Of a DNA stretch of 64,000 bases, positions 9,503 to 19,161 are shown one piece after another. The notes beneath the pieces were generated by a model, which saw only the letters and a program-made list of their open reading frames with translations, was not told the origin of the DNA and ran no database searches. This DNA comes from Acetobacter cerevisiae (GTDB lineage Bacteria; Pseudomonadota; Alphaproteobacteria; Acetobacterales; Acetobacteraceae): positions 33,946-97,945 of the forward strand of contig NZ_LHZA01000153.1 of NCBI RefSeq assembly GCF_001580535.1, in the 5' to 3' direction. A program made the position numbers and the translations under genes. Positions within the stretch are counted from its first letter, which is position 1; the number at the start of each line of letters is the position of its first letter.

Positions 9503-12097
9503 TTAACGACGTTTTTGCAACACTGCCAGCGCCGCAAACGGGCCTGTATTGTCCTGCCTGATCTGCCCGCGTGCCCGTGGACCGTTTTTGCGGCCTTTGC
9601 GTTCAGGGGCCGTTGGGCGGGGCGGTAAAAGCAGAACGGGTGTGGCGGGCCCGAATTGTTTTTTGCTCAGAACGGACGCTTTCTGCACTCTTAATCCCAG
9701 ATCCGTCAGCACCATCGGCAGGTCTGCCGCAGGCACACCCAGATGGGATGCCATGCCGGACTGGAGCGGACAGCCGCCGGAGCGGGTGGCAAGCTCAGAG
9801 AGAGTCTTGTGCGTCTCGTGTGCAATATCAAGCCGGATCAGGAAGTCAGCCGCAGAGTACCAGCCAATTTGCAGCAGCACGGCACGATCCTGCGCGGAGA
9901 GTTTGGTTTCGGGTGGCAGGCGGCAAGAGACCGCGCCTGGTTTGGGGAGCGGTGGCACGGGCTGGCCTGTATGGAGTTGCACCAGCAAGGCTCGGAGCGT
10001 CATGGGGCGTGGGCGCAGCAGTTGCGGGCAGAACAGAAGTCCATCCCCCAGACGCAGGCCCAGCTTGTGCAGGAAATGACTGTCTTTTTTGCTCAGCTGG
10101 CTATTTGCCGGGAACGTCATCACGCCGCCCTGTTCCGTCAGGCCATGTACCAGCCCGCGCAGGGTGGGTTTATCCGCCACGGCACGGGCCGCCCGGAAAA
10201 GGGGAGCGAGTGTGTTGTGCAGTGTGGACTCGACAAAGGCTGTCAGCCGCATGCGGATGCGTTCGCGGTGGGACGGCTCCAGAAACTCCGCTGTGGTGAC
10301 ATGCACGGCAGGCCGCAGTAGTTCCTCGCCTTTTTGAAGATGGCCGATGGCATCGCCAAACCAGAGCAGGGTGCCGGTGGTCGGGTCCAGCGTCAGGTTT
10401 TCATCCGGTGTTTGCAGGAATTGCGTTACACGGCGCGGGATCTCGCTCCGGGCGGCCCGACGGGCGGCGCGCATCAGCAAGGGCTGGTCGGATCGGGCTG
10501 CTTCCTGATCAGGGATAAAGGCAAAGCCCTGCATATGGCCAACGGCATGACCTTCCACGCTCACTTCCCCGGTGCGGGTAATGGCAGAAAGGAGGGGTTT
10601 GCTGTCCGCTTCCTCCAGTCTGCGGGCAAGACTGGTGGCGCGTTTGTCCACAAAACGGGCAGCCAGACGTTCGTGCAGAAGGTCGGAGAGAGTGTCTTCA
10701 ATTGTCCGGGTGCGGCTGCGCCAGAGCTGCGGGTTTTCCACCCAGTCCGCGCGCGTGGAGACATAGGCCCAAATGCGGATACCCATCAGCCGCTGCATCA
10801 GGGCGTCAATATCGCCCTCTGTGCGCTCCAGATTGGCCAGCCGTGGTTCCAGCCAGCTTGAGGGCAGATGGCCTTCCTTAACCAGCACGGTGAAAATCTG
10901 CGCGCACTGGCGGATGTGACTGTCTTCCCCAAGCTTGCGGAAATCGGGGATCTGACAGACTTCCCACAGCAGACGAGTCCGGCCCGGTTCTTTGGTCAGG
11001 CTCTGGATAGCGGTGTCGCGCATCAACGCGCTGAGCACGATGATGTCTGACGCCGGTTCCGCTGCCCGCAGGCCGGGGTAGGGCGGCTTTTGGCACAGGC
11101 TGGCATACAGGGCGCGTGGGGACGAATAATCCAGAGCGCTGTTGCGCCAATAGAGATGGTGAAGTGCCTCGAACTGATGATTTTCTACGGCCTCGGCAAT
11201 GTTTTCCGGCAGCGGGGGGCAGTCGCCAGTCGTGCCAAAAGTGCCATCCTGCGCGCCGCGTCCGGCCCGGCCAGCAATCTGAGCCACTTCCGGGGCCGCG
11301 AGCATCCGGCGGCGGGAGCCATCAAACTTGAACAGCCCGGCAAAGGCGACATGCTGGATATCCATGTTCAGCCCCATGCCAATGGCATCTGTGGCTACAA
11401 GGTAATCCACTTCCCGCTTCTGGTAGAGTTCCACCTGCGCATTGCGCGTACGGGGGGAGAGCTGGCCCATGACCACGGCGCAGCCACCGCGCCTGCGCCG
11501 GATGGCCTCGGCAATGGCATACACATCTCCCGCGGAGAAAGCGACAATGGCGGAGCGGGGCGGCAGGCGGGAAAGGCGCGTAAAGCCGGTATAGCTCAGC
11601 TCTGACAGGCGCGGGCGGGCCTCAATCTCAATACTTCTGATGAGCGTACGGAGCAGAGGTGCGATGGTCTCGGCCCCCAGAAACAGGGTTTCGGCCTGCC
11701 CGCGTGCGTTTAATAGCCGGTCCGTAAACACGTGGCCGCGTTCGGGGTCTGCACAGAGCTGGATTTCATCCACGGCGATAAAGTCCACCGCCCGGTCCAT
11801 CGGCATGGCTTCCACCGTGCAGGAAAACCAGCGGGCCCCTGAGGGGATGATTTTTTCTTCCCCGGTAATCAGCCCCACTGCGCGCACGCCTTTCAGCCGC
11901 ACCATGCGTTCATAATTTTCCCGTGCCAGCAGGCGGAGCGGGAAGCCCATGATGCCCGAGGTGTGCGCCAGCATCCGCTCCAGCGCCAGATGGGTCTTGC
12001 CGGTGTTGGTCGGCCCCAGTACAGCGCGAACCGGAGCATCCTCAGTACTGGCGGGGGGCCTCAGGCGGCTGGCCTGGCGGCTTGGGGTATCCATCAT
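9503..12097 (-). CDS. Suv3-like superfamily 2 helicase (copy 1)
   Basis: The protein has about 864 residues. The reading frame stays open to 12277, but homology begins near 12097 and the upstream residues look non-coding. Motif I GPTNTGKT lies at about residues 28-35, motif II reads DEIQ, and motifs V and VI read ATDAIGMGLN and QIAGRAGRG. These are the signatures of the mitochondrial Suv3 RNA helicase family, which is common in alphaproteobacteria. The last 200 residues end in an Arg/Lys-rich tail that may bind nucleic acid. The likely role is RNA unwinding in turnover with a 3' exonuclease; this is inferred from the eukaryotic relative. A second Suv3-like gene lies at 25059-27425. Confidence 0.85.
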   Translation of the reverse strand: MMDTPSRQASRLRPPASTEDAPVRAVLGPTNTGKTHLALERMLAHTSGIMGFPLRLLARENYERMVRLKGVRAVGLITGEEKIIPSGARWFSCTVEAMPMDRAVDFIAVDEIQLCADPERGHVFTDRLLNARGQAETLFLGAETIAPLLRTLIRSIEIEARPRLSELSYTGFTRLSRLPPRSAIVAFSAGDVYAIAEAIRRRRGGCAVVMGQLSPRTRNAQVELYQKREVDYLVATDAIGMGLNMDIQHVAFAGLFKFDGSRRRMLAAPEVAQIAGRAGRGAQDGTFGTTGDCPPLPENIAEAVENHQFEALHHLYWRNSALDYSSPRALYASLCQKPPYPGLRAAEPASDIIVLSALMRDTAIQSLTKEPGRTRLLWEVCQIPDFRKLGEDSHIRQCAQIFTVLVKEGHLPSSWLEPRLANLERTEGDIDALMQRLMGIRIWAYVSTRADWVENPQLWRSRTRTIEDTLSDLLHERLAARFVDKRATSLARRLEEADSKPLLSAITRTGEVSVEGHAVGHMQGFAFIPDQEAARSDQPLLMRAARRAARSEIPRRVTQFLQTPDENLTLDPTTGTLLWFGDAIGHLQKGEELLRPAVHVTTAEFLEPSHRERIRMRLTAFVESTLHNTLAPLFRAARAVADKPTLRGLVHGLTEQGGVMTFPANSQLSKKDSHFLHKLGLRLGDGLLFCPQLLRPRPMTLRALLVQLHTGQPVPPLPKPGAVSCRLPPETKLSAQDRAVLLQIGWYSAADFLIRLDIAHETHKTLSELATRSGGCPLQSGMASHLGVPAADLPMVLTDLGLRVQKASVLSKKQFGPATPVLLLPPRPTAPERKGRKNGPRARGQIRQDNTGPFAALAVLQKRR

Positions 12098-12203
12098 CCT
12101 GCCATGGTCCGCTGGTATGCGTTCAAAAGCAACCCGTTCCCTTCTGCGGGGGCATTGCGCCGAGGGGGTTCCCGGCGCAGGTTTGAGTAAGGAGGAACTG
12201 TCC

Positions 12204-13649
12204 ATGTCCGTTCGTGAACCAGACTGTCTCGTCGTATCCCGTAGCCGCCGTAAGGCAGGGGAAAAAGCCACGCGCACCGTGCAGGGCGTGCGTGGGGCTG
12301 ACCCGAAGGCTCTTGCCTCCCTGCTGGGGGCAGAAGGCGCCGCTTTTGCACAGGCCTGTGGCTTTACCGGTAAGCCGGGCCAGCTGGTGCTGGTGCCGGA
12401 TGCCAGCGGCGCACCGATAGGGCTGTTTGGCGTGCCGGAAAAAGGGCAGCGCGACCCGTATCTGTTTGGCGCTCTGGCGCAGGATCTGCCGGACGGAGAC
12501 TGGGACGTAAACGTGCCCGCCGATATTGCGCGGGATGATGTGATTCTGGGCTTCTGTCTGGGGGCCTATCAGTTTTCCCTGAAGTCTGCCGGGAAGGCCG
12601 CAAAGCATGCGGGGCCGCGTCTGGTGGTGACTGCCGCTGAGCAGAAAGGGATGGCCGTTGAGACGGCACGCTCTGTCTGGCTGGCGCGGGATCTGATCAA
12701 TACGCCCGCCAATCTGCTTGGGCCGTCTGAACTTGCCAAGGCCGCCCGCGAGGCGCTGACGCCGTTTGGCGCGGACGTGGAGATCATCAAGGGCACTGCG
12801 CTGGACAAGGCCTACCCCTTGCTGGCGCATGTGGGCAATGGTTCCGATCGCGGGCCGCGTGTGGCGCTTGCGCGCTGGAAAGGGAGCAAGGCCGGGAAAT
12901 CCGCGCCGCTGCTGTCTCTCGTCGGGAAAGGCGTGTGCTTTGATTCCGGCGGGTATGACCTCAAGCCGTCCTCCGGGATGCTGCGGATGAAGAAAGACAT
13001 GGGTGGGGCGGCGAGCGTGCTGGCGCTGGCCCGTCTGATTATGACGCAGGATCTGCCGGTGCGGCTGGAAGTCCGGCTGGGGTGCGTGGAAAACAGTGTC
13101 TCCGGCCACGCTATGCGACCGCTGGATGTGGTGAAGAGCCGCGCAGGCCTGACGGTGGAAATCGGCAACACGGATGCGGAAGGCCGGCTGGTACTGTGTG
13201 ACCTGCTGAGCGAAGCCGGTGAACATACCCCGGACCTGCTGATGGACATCGCCACCCTGACCGGTGCTGCCCGCGTGGCGCTGGGGCCGGATCTGCCTGC
13301 CTTGTTCAGTAATGATGAGGGTGTAGCGCAGTCCATTCTGGCCGCCGGGCAGCGGCAGGCTGACCCGCTCTGGCGTTTGCCTTTATGGCAGGGTTACGCC
13401 GGATGGCTGAAAAGCCCGGTTGCTGACCTTAACAATATTTCCTCCAGACCTATGGCCGGGGCAGTAACAGCGGGACTGTTTCTTGAGCGTTTTGTAAATG
13501 CTGGCCAGCGGTGGGCGCATATCGACAGCTATGCATGGAATGATAGCGGCAGGCCCGGACGGCCTGAAGGCGGGGATTCTCCTGGGATTCGCGCACTTTT
13601 CGACGCGGTGTGTAAAATTTTTGAGACAAAACCCGGCGCGATGTCGTAA
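12204..13649 (+). CDS. M17 family leucyl aminopeptidase
   Basis: The protein has 481 residues, and an AAGGAGG ribosome site fixes the start at 12204. The N-terminal half is the variable domain. The metal-binding catalytic half has KGVCFDSGGYDLKP (metal ligands and active-site lysine) and the M17 signature NTDAEGRLVL near residue 325, then DIATLTGAA. It removes N-terminal residues from peptides in the cytoplasm using two metal ions. It is divergent from the Suv3-like helicase, with about 105 bp between the starts. Confidence 0.93.
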   Translation: MSVREPDCLVVSRSRRKAGEKATRTVQGVRGADPKALASLLGAEGAAFAQACGFTGKPGQLVLVPDASGAPIGLFGVPEKGQRDPYLFGALAQDLPDGDWDVNVPADIARDDVILGFCLGAYQFSLKSAGKAAKHAGPRLVVTAAEQKGMAVETARSVWLARDLINTPANLLGPSELAKAAREALTPFGADVEIIKGTALDKAYPLLAHVGNGSDRGPRVALARWKGSKAGKSAPLLSLVGKGVCFDSGGYDLKPSSGMLRMKKDMGGAASVLALARLIMTQDLPVRLEVRLGCVENSVSGHAMRPLDVVKSRAGLTVEIGNTDAEGRLVLCDLLSEAGEHTPDLLMDIATLTGAARVALGPDLPALFSNDEGVAQSILAAGQRQADPLWRLPLWQGYAGWLKSPVADLNNISSRPMAGAVTAGLFLERFVNAGQRWAHIDSYAWNDSGRPGRPEGGDSPGIRALFDAVCKIFETKPGAMS

Positions 13650-13681
13650 AGAAATGTCACATTCCTGGAACTATTTTTAGA

Positions 13682-13702
13682 GTACAGGTTTTAAACATGT
13701 AC
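13682..13702. promoter_or_regulatory. 21-bp near-palindrome, possible MarR-type operator
   Basis: GTACAGGTTT, a central T, then AAACATGTAC is palindromic at 18 of 20 paired positions. It lies about 105 bp before the MarR-type gene and immediately ahead of a TATATA that sits in its own palindrome CCTATATAGG (13710-13719). MarR proteins usually bind such sites and regulate themselves. The assignment is by position only. Confidence 0.45.
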
Positions 13703-13808
13703 ACCGGCTCCTATATAGGCCTCACCAAGTATGCCGGAAGTAAAAATGAAAAAGCCGAAAGCTGACCGCAAGGGCAGTGATTGGACCTTTGGAAAGGACT
13801 AGAATCTG

Positions 13809-14222
13809 ATGGCACAGACTGCCGCCAAAGCCGAAGAGCTGGTTAAAACTCTTCGCGATACCATCGTCTCGCTGGTGCGTGGCGAAGGCCCTGATCTCTC
13901 TGCAAGACAGCTTGCGGTTTTCCTGACCTGCTATCTTGATGAGTCCGGTCACACCGTGCGTGGTCTGGCTTCCAGCCTGAACGTCTCCAAGCCCGCCATT
14001 ACGCGTGCGCTCGACCGTCTGGGTGAGCTGGATCTGGCCCGCCGTAAGGTTGACCCGCTGGATCGCCGCTCCGTTCTGGTGCAGCGCACCCCCAAAGGTG
14101 CGGCTTACCTGAAGGAAATCCGCTCCATCATGGGTGAAGCGGCTGATGAGGAAGCCAAAAAGGTGCGTCAGGAAGACAAGCCTGTGCGTCGCGCCACGCT
14201 GCGTCGCGTCGCGGCAGCCTGA
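13809..14222 (+). CDS. MarR-like winged-helix transcriptional regulator
   Basis: The protein has 137 residues. The core shows the winged-helix arrangement: a helix ending at YLDESGHTVRGLASSL, a recognition helix NVSKPAITRALDRLGELDL, and the wing ARRKVDPLDRRSVLVQRTPKG, whose DxRS pattern is the MarR signature. The C-terminal helix is short and basic (KPVRRATLRR), so the dimerisation region is smaller than in typical 140-160-residue MarR proteins. The ligand is unknown. A near-palindrome at 13682-13702 is a candidate autoregulatory site. Confidence 0.85.
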   Translation: MAQTAAKAEELVKTLRDTIVSLVRGEGPDLSARQLAVFLTCYLDESGHTVRGLASSLNVSKPAITRALDRLGELDLARRKVDPLDRRSVLVQRTPKGAAYLKEIRSIMGEAADEEAKKVRQEDKPVRRATLRRVAAA

Positions 14223-14392
14223 AGACTTTATCGGCCTGTCCGTCGATTCTTTTTTGCAGAAACGACAGACAGGCCTGTTCTTAGAAACTTTTATCTGTAT
14301 CGGGCGTTTTTTTCTCAGCGCTTCCCAAACGCCTCCGGCTTTCTGCCGCAGGGGGATATGGGAAGAGAAACAAAGAGATAAGGAACGTTCCA

Positions 14393-14842
14393 ATGCGGTT
14401 TGCTTCTGTTGCCGCTGTGGCGGCACTGGCGTTTTCTCCCATCAGTATGATGCCTGCGGCTCATGCTGCTGATGCGATGGGTTCGCCCACCGGAAAAATC
14501 ACCCTGAGTGCTAAATCCGCTGACGTTGGAGTGGGCTATACGTGGGGTGATGGCAGGCTGACCTATGGTGGCCACACCTACAAATTCTCTGTGACGGGCG
14601 GCACGATTGCGGCGGTTGGTTTCTCCACCATCGAAGGCAACGGCACCGTTTACAACCTGCACCGCGTGCAGGATTTTGATGGCACCTACGGCGCAGCCCA
14701 TGGGGAAGCGACCCTTGGGAGCGGCCTTGGCGGGTTGGTGCTGGAGAACAAGAACGGCGTCCGGATTAAAATCGAGACAGCCACCAAAGGGGCACGTCTG
14801 GCCAGCTCTGCTGAAGGCCTGACCCTGAAGCTTGAAAAATAA
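14393..14842 (+). CDS. Small exported protein of unknown function
   Basis: The protein has 149 residues, with a signal peptide ending near residue 26 (AHAAD). The start follows AAGGAACG. The mature part is rich in Gly, Thr and alternating hydrophobic residues: GKITLSAKSADVGVGYTWGDG, then HTYKFSVTGGT, VYNLHRVQDFDGTY, and a basic C-terminus. This suggests a small periplasmic beta-rich protein. It resembles short exported proteins of other Proteobacteria with a VGYxWGxGxL motif, but I cannot name the family with confidence. It lies between the MarR-like regulator and the convergent sugar transferase. Confidence 0.7.
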   Translation: MRFASVAAVAALAFSPISMMPAAHAADAMGSPTGKITLSAKSADVGVGYTWGDGRLTYGGHTYKFSVTGGTIAAVGFSTIEGNGTVYNLHRVQDFDGTYGAAHGEATLGSGLGGLVLENKNGVRIKIETATKGARLASSAEGLTLKLEK

Positions 14843-14868
14843 GAGCCTGACGCCAGAAAATGCGTCGC

Positions 14869-15912
14869 TTACCAGGGGCCGACCGGGTGGCGGCGCGTTC
14901 GCAGGACGGCGAGACCTGTCCAGAGGAGCTGGGGCGCCAGAAGCAGCCCCAGCGCACTGATAAAGCCGGGGACAAAGGCCATGGGCGCGACCCACCAGGC
15001 AACCCCGGCTCCCCACACCACAAATCCCCATTCCGCCAGTGTGATCAGCGCAGCATTGATGCCGCTGCGGTGGAGCACCTGATACAGATGCCCCCGATGC
15101 GCCTGCACCAGAGAATGTCCGGCAAGTTTGCGGCGGACCAGCGTGAACAGCACATCATAAATCAGCGGAAAAAGCAGGCACGGCCCCAGCACCCATCCGG
15201 AAGGCTGGGACGTTGCGTGGGCCACATGCAGGGCCGCCGCTCCGGCCAGAAGTCCACAGCTCTGGCTCCCGACATCCCCCAGAAAAATACGGGCCTTGGG
15301 GTAATTGAAGGGCAGGAAGCCGCACAGGCAGGCGCACAGCAGCAGCGCAGGCCAGAACAGGTCCGACACGCCAAAGGCCGGGCCGACCAGCGCGAGAATG
15401 CCACACCCTACGGCCAGAGAGCCGGAAATCAGGCCGTTCAGCCCATCCATGAAGTTGATAGCGTTGGTGATGAACACCAGCCAGAGGACGGAAATTACTG
15501 CTCCGGCCACCGCGCCACCCCATGCCAAAGGCAGCGGCAGGCTGGTGCCGCCAGCGACCACCAGAACAGCCGCCAGACACTGAGCCGCAAATTTGATGGA
15601 CGGCGGCCACTGATACAGGTCATCCAGCCAGGATACGCCTGCCAGCAACGCGGTGGCGAGCGCCGTCATTAGCACGGGCGCACTCAGGATCGGCAGGCCT
15701 GTTACCCCCTGCAAAATGGGAAACAGCACAAAAAATGTGGCCATCACGCCCACACCACCGCCTTTGGGGGTTGGGGCTTCATGCGCGCTTCTGTGGCCCG
15801 GATGGTCCAGAACCGCCACGCGGATCATCATCCTCACCAGAAAATTGGCGAAAAATACTGCGCTGAACAGGCAGAAAACCGCCAGAAAAAGAGAAGAAGG
15901 GACGGTGGGCAT
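14869..15912 (-). CDS. MraY/WecA-family lipid-linked sugar-phosphate transferase
   Basis: The protein has 347 residues and about ten membrane helices. It shows HRSAHEAPTPKGGG near the N-terminus, the metal-binding pair WLDD, NFMDGLNGL, and FLGDVGSQ, all diagnostic of polyprenyl-phosphate HexNAc-1-phosphate transferases. It transfers a UDP-linked amino sugar phosphate onto undecaprenyl phosphate, the first step of a surface polysaccharide or glycan. The start at 15912 is favoured by homology; the frame extends to 15978. It is divergent from the dehydratase/aminotransferase pair, which likely makes its nucleotide sugar. Confidence 0.9.
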   Translation of the reverse strand: MPTVPSSLFLAVFCLFSAVFFANFLVRMMIRVAVLDHPGHRSAHEAPTPKGGGVGVMATFFVLFPILQGVTGLPILSAPVLMTALATALLAGVSWLDDLYQWPPSIKFAAQCLAAVLVVAGGTSLPLPLAWGGAVAGAVISVLWLVFITNAINFMDGLNGLISGSLAVGCGILALVGPAFGVSDLFWPALLLCACLCGFLPFNYPKARIFLGDVGSQSCGLLAGAAALHVAHATSQPSGWVLGPCLLFPLIYDVLFTLVRRKLAGHSLVQAHRGHLYQVLHRSGINAALITLAEWGFVVWGAGVAWWVAPMAFVPGFISALGLLLAPQLLWTGLAVLRTRRHPVGPW

Positions 15913-15971
15913 GGTCTCGTCTGGTTGTGCTGCTTCTAGGATGGCAGGTGCTAGGCTATAGGTGCAAGGTA

Positions 15972-18011
15972 ATGGCACTGCAACGCTCTGAGTCTCTGCA
16001 CCGTAGCCCCCGGCTGCGCCCGCTCAACAGAATCATGGTCAACATCCTGCTGGACGGGATGCTGGCGGCTCTGGCTGCGCCGTTTGCACGGTGGCTGGCC
16101 GCGCCGCAGGATGGGCTTTTGCACCCGCTGTGGTTTCTGGCCAGTGGGGCAATTACGCTGGTGGTCAGTGGCCTGCCTTTCAGAATGCCGCAGCAATACT
16201 GGCGGTTTTCCGGGGTTTCGGATCTGTTGGGTATTGCCGGTGCCTCAGTAGCGAGTTCGGTTCTCTTTTCTGTCGGGCTGGTGTGGGCCGGCTTCCGGCT
16301 GCCCAGCCCGACCTTTCCCATTATCTACGCGCTGGTGCTGCTCATCATGCTGGGGGGCCTGCGTATAGGCTACCGGCTGGCGCATCGTCTGGCGGCCCGC
16401 AAGGCGGACCAGCGGCGGGTGGTGCTGGTCGGGGTGGATACGGAGGCAGACCTGTATCTGCGCGCTCTGGAGCGTAATCCGGCGGCCGGCATCCGTGTGG
16501 TGGGGATGGTCGCACTCGGCACGCATCAGGCAGGCCGTAGACTGCATAATGTGCCGATCCTTGGACATGTAAACGATATTGAGGCGATACTGGACCGGCT
16601 GGAAAAAGCCGGAACACTCCCCGAGTCGCTGGTGGTGACGAGCCCGTCCTTTCGTGGGGCGGCGCTGACAAAAGTGCTGGATGCGGGCGCGGTGCATGGC
16701 ATTTCCGTACTCCGCACCCCGGCTCTGACAGACCTGACTCCGGCGGAACGGGTGGAACTGCGTCCCGTGCCGATTGAAGATCTGCTCAACCGCCCGCAGG
16801 TGCCGCTGGACCGGGCTGGCATGGAGCGCCTTGTTGGCCATAAAACTGTGCTGGTGACGGGTGCTGGCGGCAGCATCGGGTCCGAACTGGTGCGGCAGAT
16901 TGCCATGCTGGAGCCGGACCGTCTGATCCTGCTGGACCATGGCGAGTTTGAACTCTGGCAGATTGAAACAGAACTCGCCGAATGGGCCCCCCACGTCCCG
17001 CGTGAGGTTGTGGTGGCGGATGTGCGGGATGAATCCCGGATTGAAGAGGTGATGGCGCGGTTCCGGCCGGAACTGGTGTTCCATGCCGCCGCCCTCAAGC
17101 ATGTGCCGATTGTGGAAGCCAACCCGGCTGAAGGCCTGCTGACCAACGTGCACGGTACCCGCGTGGTGGCCGATGCCGCCGCCCGTAACGGCGCGCGGGC
17201 CATGGTGGTGATCTCGACCGACAAGGCCGTGAACCCTTCCAGCCTGATGGGCGCGGCCAAACGGGCTGCGGAGATGTATTGTCAGGCGCTGGATATCAAG
17301 GCCCGCACCTCTGGCAACCCAAATGCCATGCGCTGCATTACCGTGCGGTTTGGCAATGTGCTGGGCTCTACCGGCTCAGTTGTGCCGCTGTTCCGGCGGC
17401 AGCTTGAGCGGGGCGGCCCGCTGACGGTCACGCACCCGGAAATGCGTCGCTATTTCATGACCGTGCCGGAAGCCGTCGGGCTGGTCCTGCAGGCCAGTGT
17501 GCGGGGTACCTGCGGTGTGGATGGCTCCGGCACGGATGCCCTGCTGCGGGATGGCGGGATTTTTGTGCTGGATATGGGCGAGCCGGTGAAAATTGTGGAC
17601 CTCGCCCGCCAGATGATCCGCCTTGCCGGACTGCGCCCGGAAGAGGATGTGGGCATCCGCTTTACCGGCCTGCGTCCGGGCGAAAAACTCTATGAAGAAC
17701 TGTTTCACGGACGAGAAGCCCCGGTGCCCACGGATGCACCGGGCCTGCTGATGGCCACCCCCCGCGTGGTGGACCTGACGGACGTGACGCAGGCGGTGGA
17801 CCAGATTGCAGCCTGTGCGCGCAAAGGGGAGGTGAAGGCAGCCCTGCGCATTCTGTCATTGCTGGTGCCGGAATTCGATCATAACCCCACAGGAGAAGTG
17901 CGGTCTGTTGCACCGCCGGGTGCGGCAGAGGCCGCAGCGCGCTCCGGGGCGATACAGACCAGAGGCCCGGACAAGGGGCCGGATGGCAGCAGGAAACAGG
18001 TGGCATCATGA
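15972..18011 (+). CDS. CapD/WbpM-type nucleotide-sugar 4,6-dehydratase, membrane-anchored
   Basis: The protein has about 679 residues. The N-terminal 150 residues contain about four membrane helices; a CoA-binding-like Rossmann segment (VVLVGVDTEADLYLRAL) follows. The C-terminal catalytic domain starts with VTGAGGSIGSELVRQ (NAD-binding, near residue 297) and has the STDKAVNPSSLMGAAKR block, which replaces the usual SDR YxxxK in this family. It converts UDP-GlcNAc to the 4-keto-6-deoxy sugar. Its stop overlaps the aminotransferase start by four bases (ATGA). Together they suggest a bacillosamine- or N-acetylquinovosamine-type sugar. Confidence 0.92.
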   Translation: MALQRSESLHRSPRLRPLNRIMVNILLDGMLAALAAPFARWLAAPQDGLLHPLWFLASGAITLVVSGLPFRMPQQYWRFSGVSDLLGIAGASVASSVLFSVGLVWAGFRLPSPTFPIIYALVLLIMLGGLRIGYRLAHRLAARKADQRRVVLVGVDTEADLYLRALERNPAAGIRVVGMVALGTHQAGRRLHNVPILGHVNDIEAILDRLEKAGTLPESLVVTSPSFRGAALTKVLDAGAVHGISVLRTPALTDLTPAERVELRPVPIEDLLNRPQVPLDRAGMERLVGHKTVLVTGAGGSIGSELVRQIAMLEPDRLILLDHGEFELWQIETELAEWAPHVPREVVVADVRDESRIEEVMARFRPELVFHAAALKHVPIVEANPAEGLLTNVHGTRVVADAAARNGARAMVVISTDKAVNPSSLMGAAKRAAEMYCQALDIKARTSGNPNAMRCITVRFGNVLGSTGSVVPLFRRQLERGGPLTVTHPEMRRYFMTVPEAVGLVLQASVRGTCGVDGSGTDALLRDGGIFVLDMGEPVKIVDLARQMIRLAGLRPEEDVGIRFTGLRPGEKLYEELFHGREAPVPTDAPGLLMATPRVVDLTDVTQAVDQIAACARKGEVKAALRILSLLVPEFDHNPTGEVRSVAPPGAAEAAARSGAIQTRGPDKGPDGSRKQVAS

Positions 18012-19147
18012 CCGATAAGACAGCAGACAAACCGATTGCGTTTCTTGATCTTCCTGCACAGCAGAAGCGTCTGGGCCCGGCCCTGCGCGCCCGTGTGGAT
18101 GCGGTGCTGGACCATTGCCGCTTTGTGATGGGCCCGGAAGTGGCTGAACTGGAACAGCGTCTGGCTGACTGGTGTGGCGCGAAGGAATGCGTCGGCGTTT
18201 CCTCCGGCACGGATGCGTTGCAGATTGTCATGATGGCCGAAGGGATTGGCCGGGGGGACGCCGTGTTCCTGCCCGCTTTTACCTACACCGCCACAGCGGA
18301 AGTCCCGCTGGTGCTGGGGGCGACCCCGGTTTTTGTGGATGTAGACCCCAACACCTTCCAGATTGACCCGGACCATCTGCGCACCCGTATTCGCGCCGTG
18401 AGGGACGCCGGCAAGCTGGCGGCCCGCGCCATTGTGGGGGTCGATCTGTTCGGCCAGCCTGCGCCGTGGCCTGAACTACGCAAGATTGCGGAAGAAGAAG
18501 GCCTGTTCCTGCTGGCGGACTGCGCGCAGTCCTTCGGCGCGGATATGGACGGCAAACCGCTGGGGCGGGAAGCAACAGCCACTACGTTGTCCTTCTTCCC
18601 TTCCAAACCGCTGGGCGGTTACGGGGATGGCGGGGCTATTCTGACGGATGACCCGGAACGCGCTGCACTCTATCGGTCCCTCCGCACCCACGGGGAAGGT
18701 GGCACGCGGTATGAGGTGCTGCGCACCGGCATGAACGGGCGTCTGGACACCTTGCAGGCTGCGGTCCTGCTGGCCAAGCTGGATGGGTTCAAAGAAGAGC
18801 TCGACCGGCGTGACGCGATTGCGCAGGCCTATGACGCAGGCCTTGCGGATGTGGTGCAGGTGCCTGTGCGGGTGCCAAACAGCAAGAGCGCATGGGCTAT
18901 TTATGCTATTCTGCTGAAAGACCCGGCAGAGCGCGCCCCGCTTCAGGCGCGCCTGAAAGAACGGGGTGTGCCCTCCGCTATTTATTATCCGCTGCCGCTG
19001 CATAAGCAGCCGGCTTATCGGGACCATCATGACGGCACGGCATTGCCGGTGTCGGAAGATCTGGCACAGCGTATTCTGGCACTTCCCATTCACCCGGAAC
19101 TGACTGATGATGATGTCGCCCGCGTGATTGCGGCGGTGCGCGGTTAA
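18008..19147 (+). CDS. DegT/DnrJ/EryC1/StrS family sugar aminotransferase
   Basis: The protein has 379 residues. The PLP lysine sits in SFFPSKPLGGYGDGG (about residue 200). Other family features are VSSGTDALQIVMMA, the DCAQSFGA segment, and GMNGRLDTLQAAVLLAKL. These enzymes transaminate keto sugars made by a 4,6-dehydratase, using glutamate as donor. The four-base overlap with the upstream dehydratase and the matching chemistry strongly suggest they act in sequence on the same UDP-sugar. Confidence 0.93.
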   Translation: MTDKTADKPIAFLDLPAQQKRLGPALRARVDAVLDHCRFVMGPEVAELEQRLADWCGAKECVGVSSGTDALQIVMMAEGIGRGDAVFLPAFTYTATAEVPLVLGATPVFVDVDPNTFQIDPDHLRTRIRAVRDAGKLAARAIVGVDLFGQPAPWPELRKIAEEEGLFLLADCAQSFGADMDGKPLGREATATTLSFFPSKPLGGYGDGGAILTDDPERAALYRSLRTHGEGGTRYEVLRTGMNGRLDTLQAAVLLAKLDGFKEELDRRDAIAQAYDAGLADVVQVPVRVPNSKSAWAIYAILLKDPAERAPLQARLKERGVPSAIYYPLPLHKQPAYRDHHDGTALPVSEDLAQRILALPIHPELTDDDVARVIAAVRG

Positions 19148-19161
19148 GGAGAGTTAGGGGA

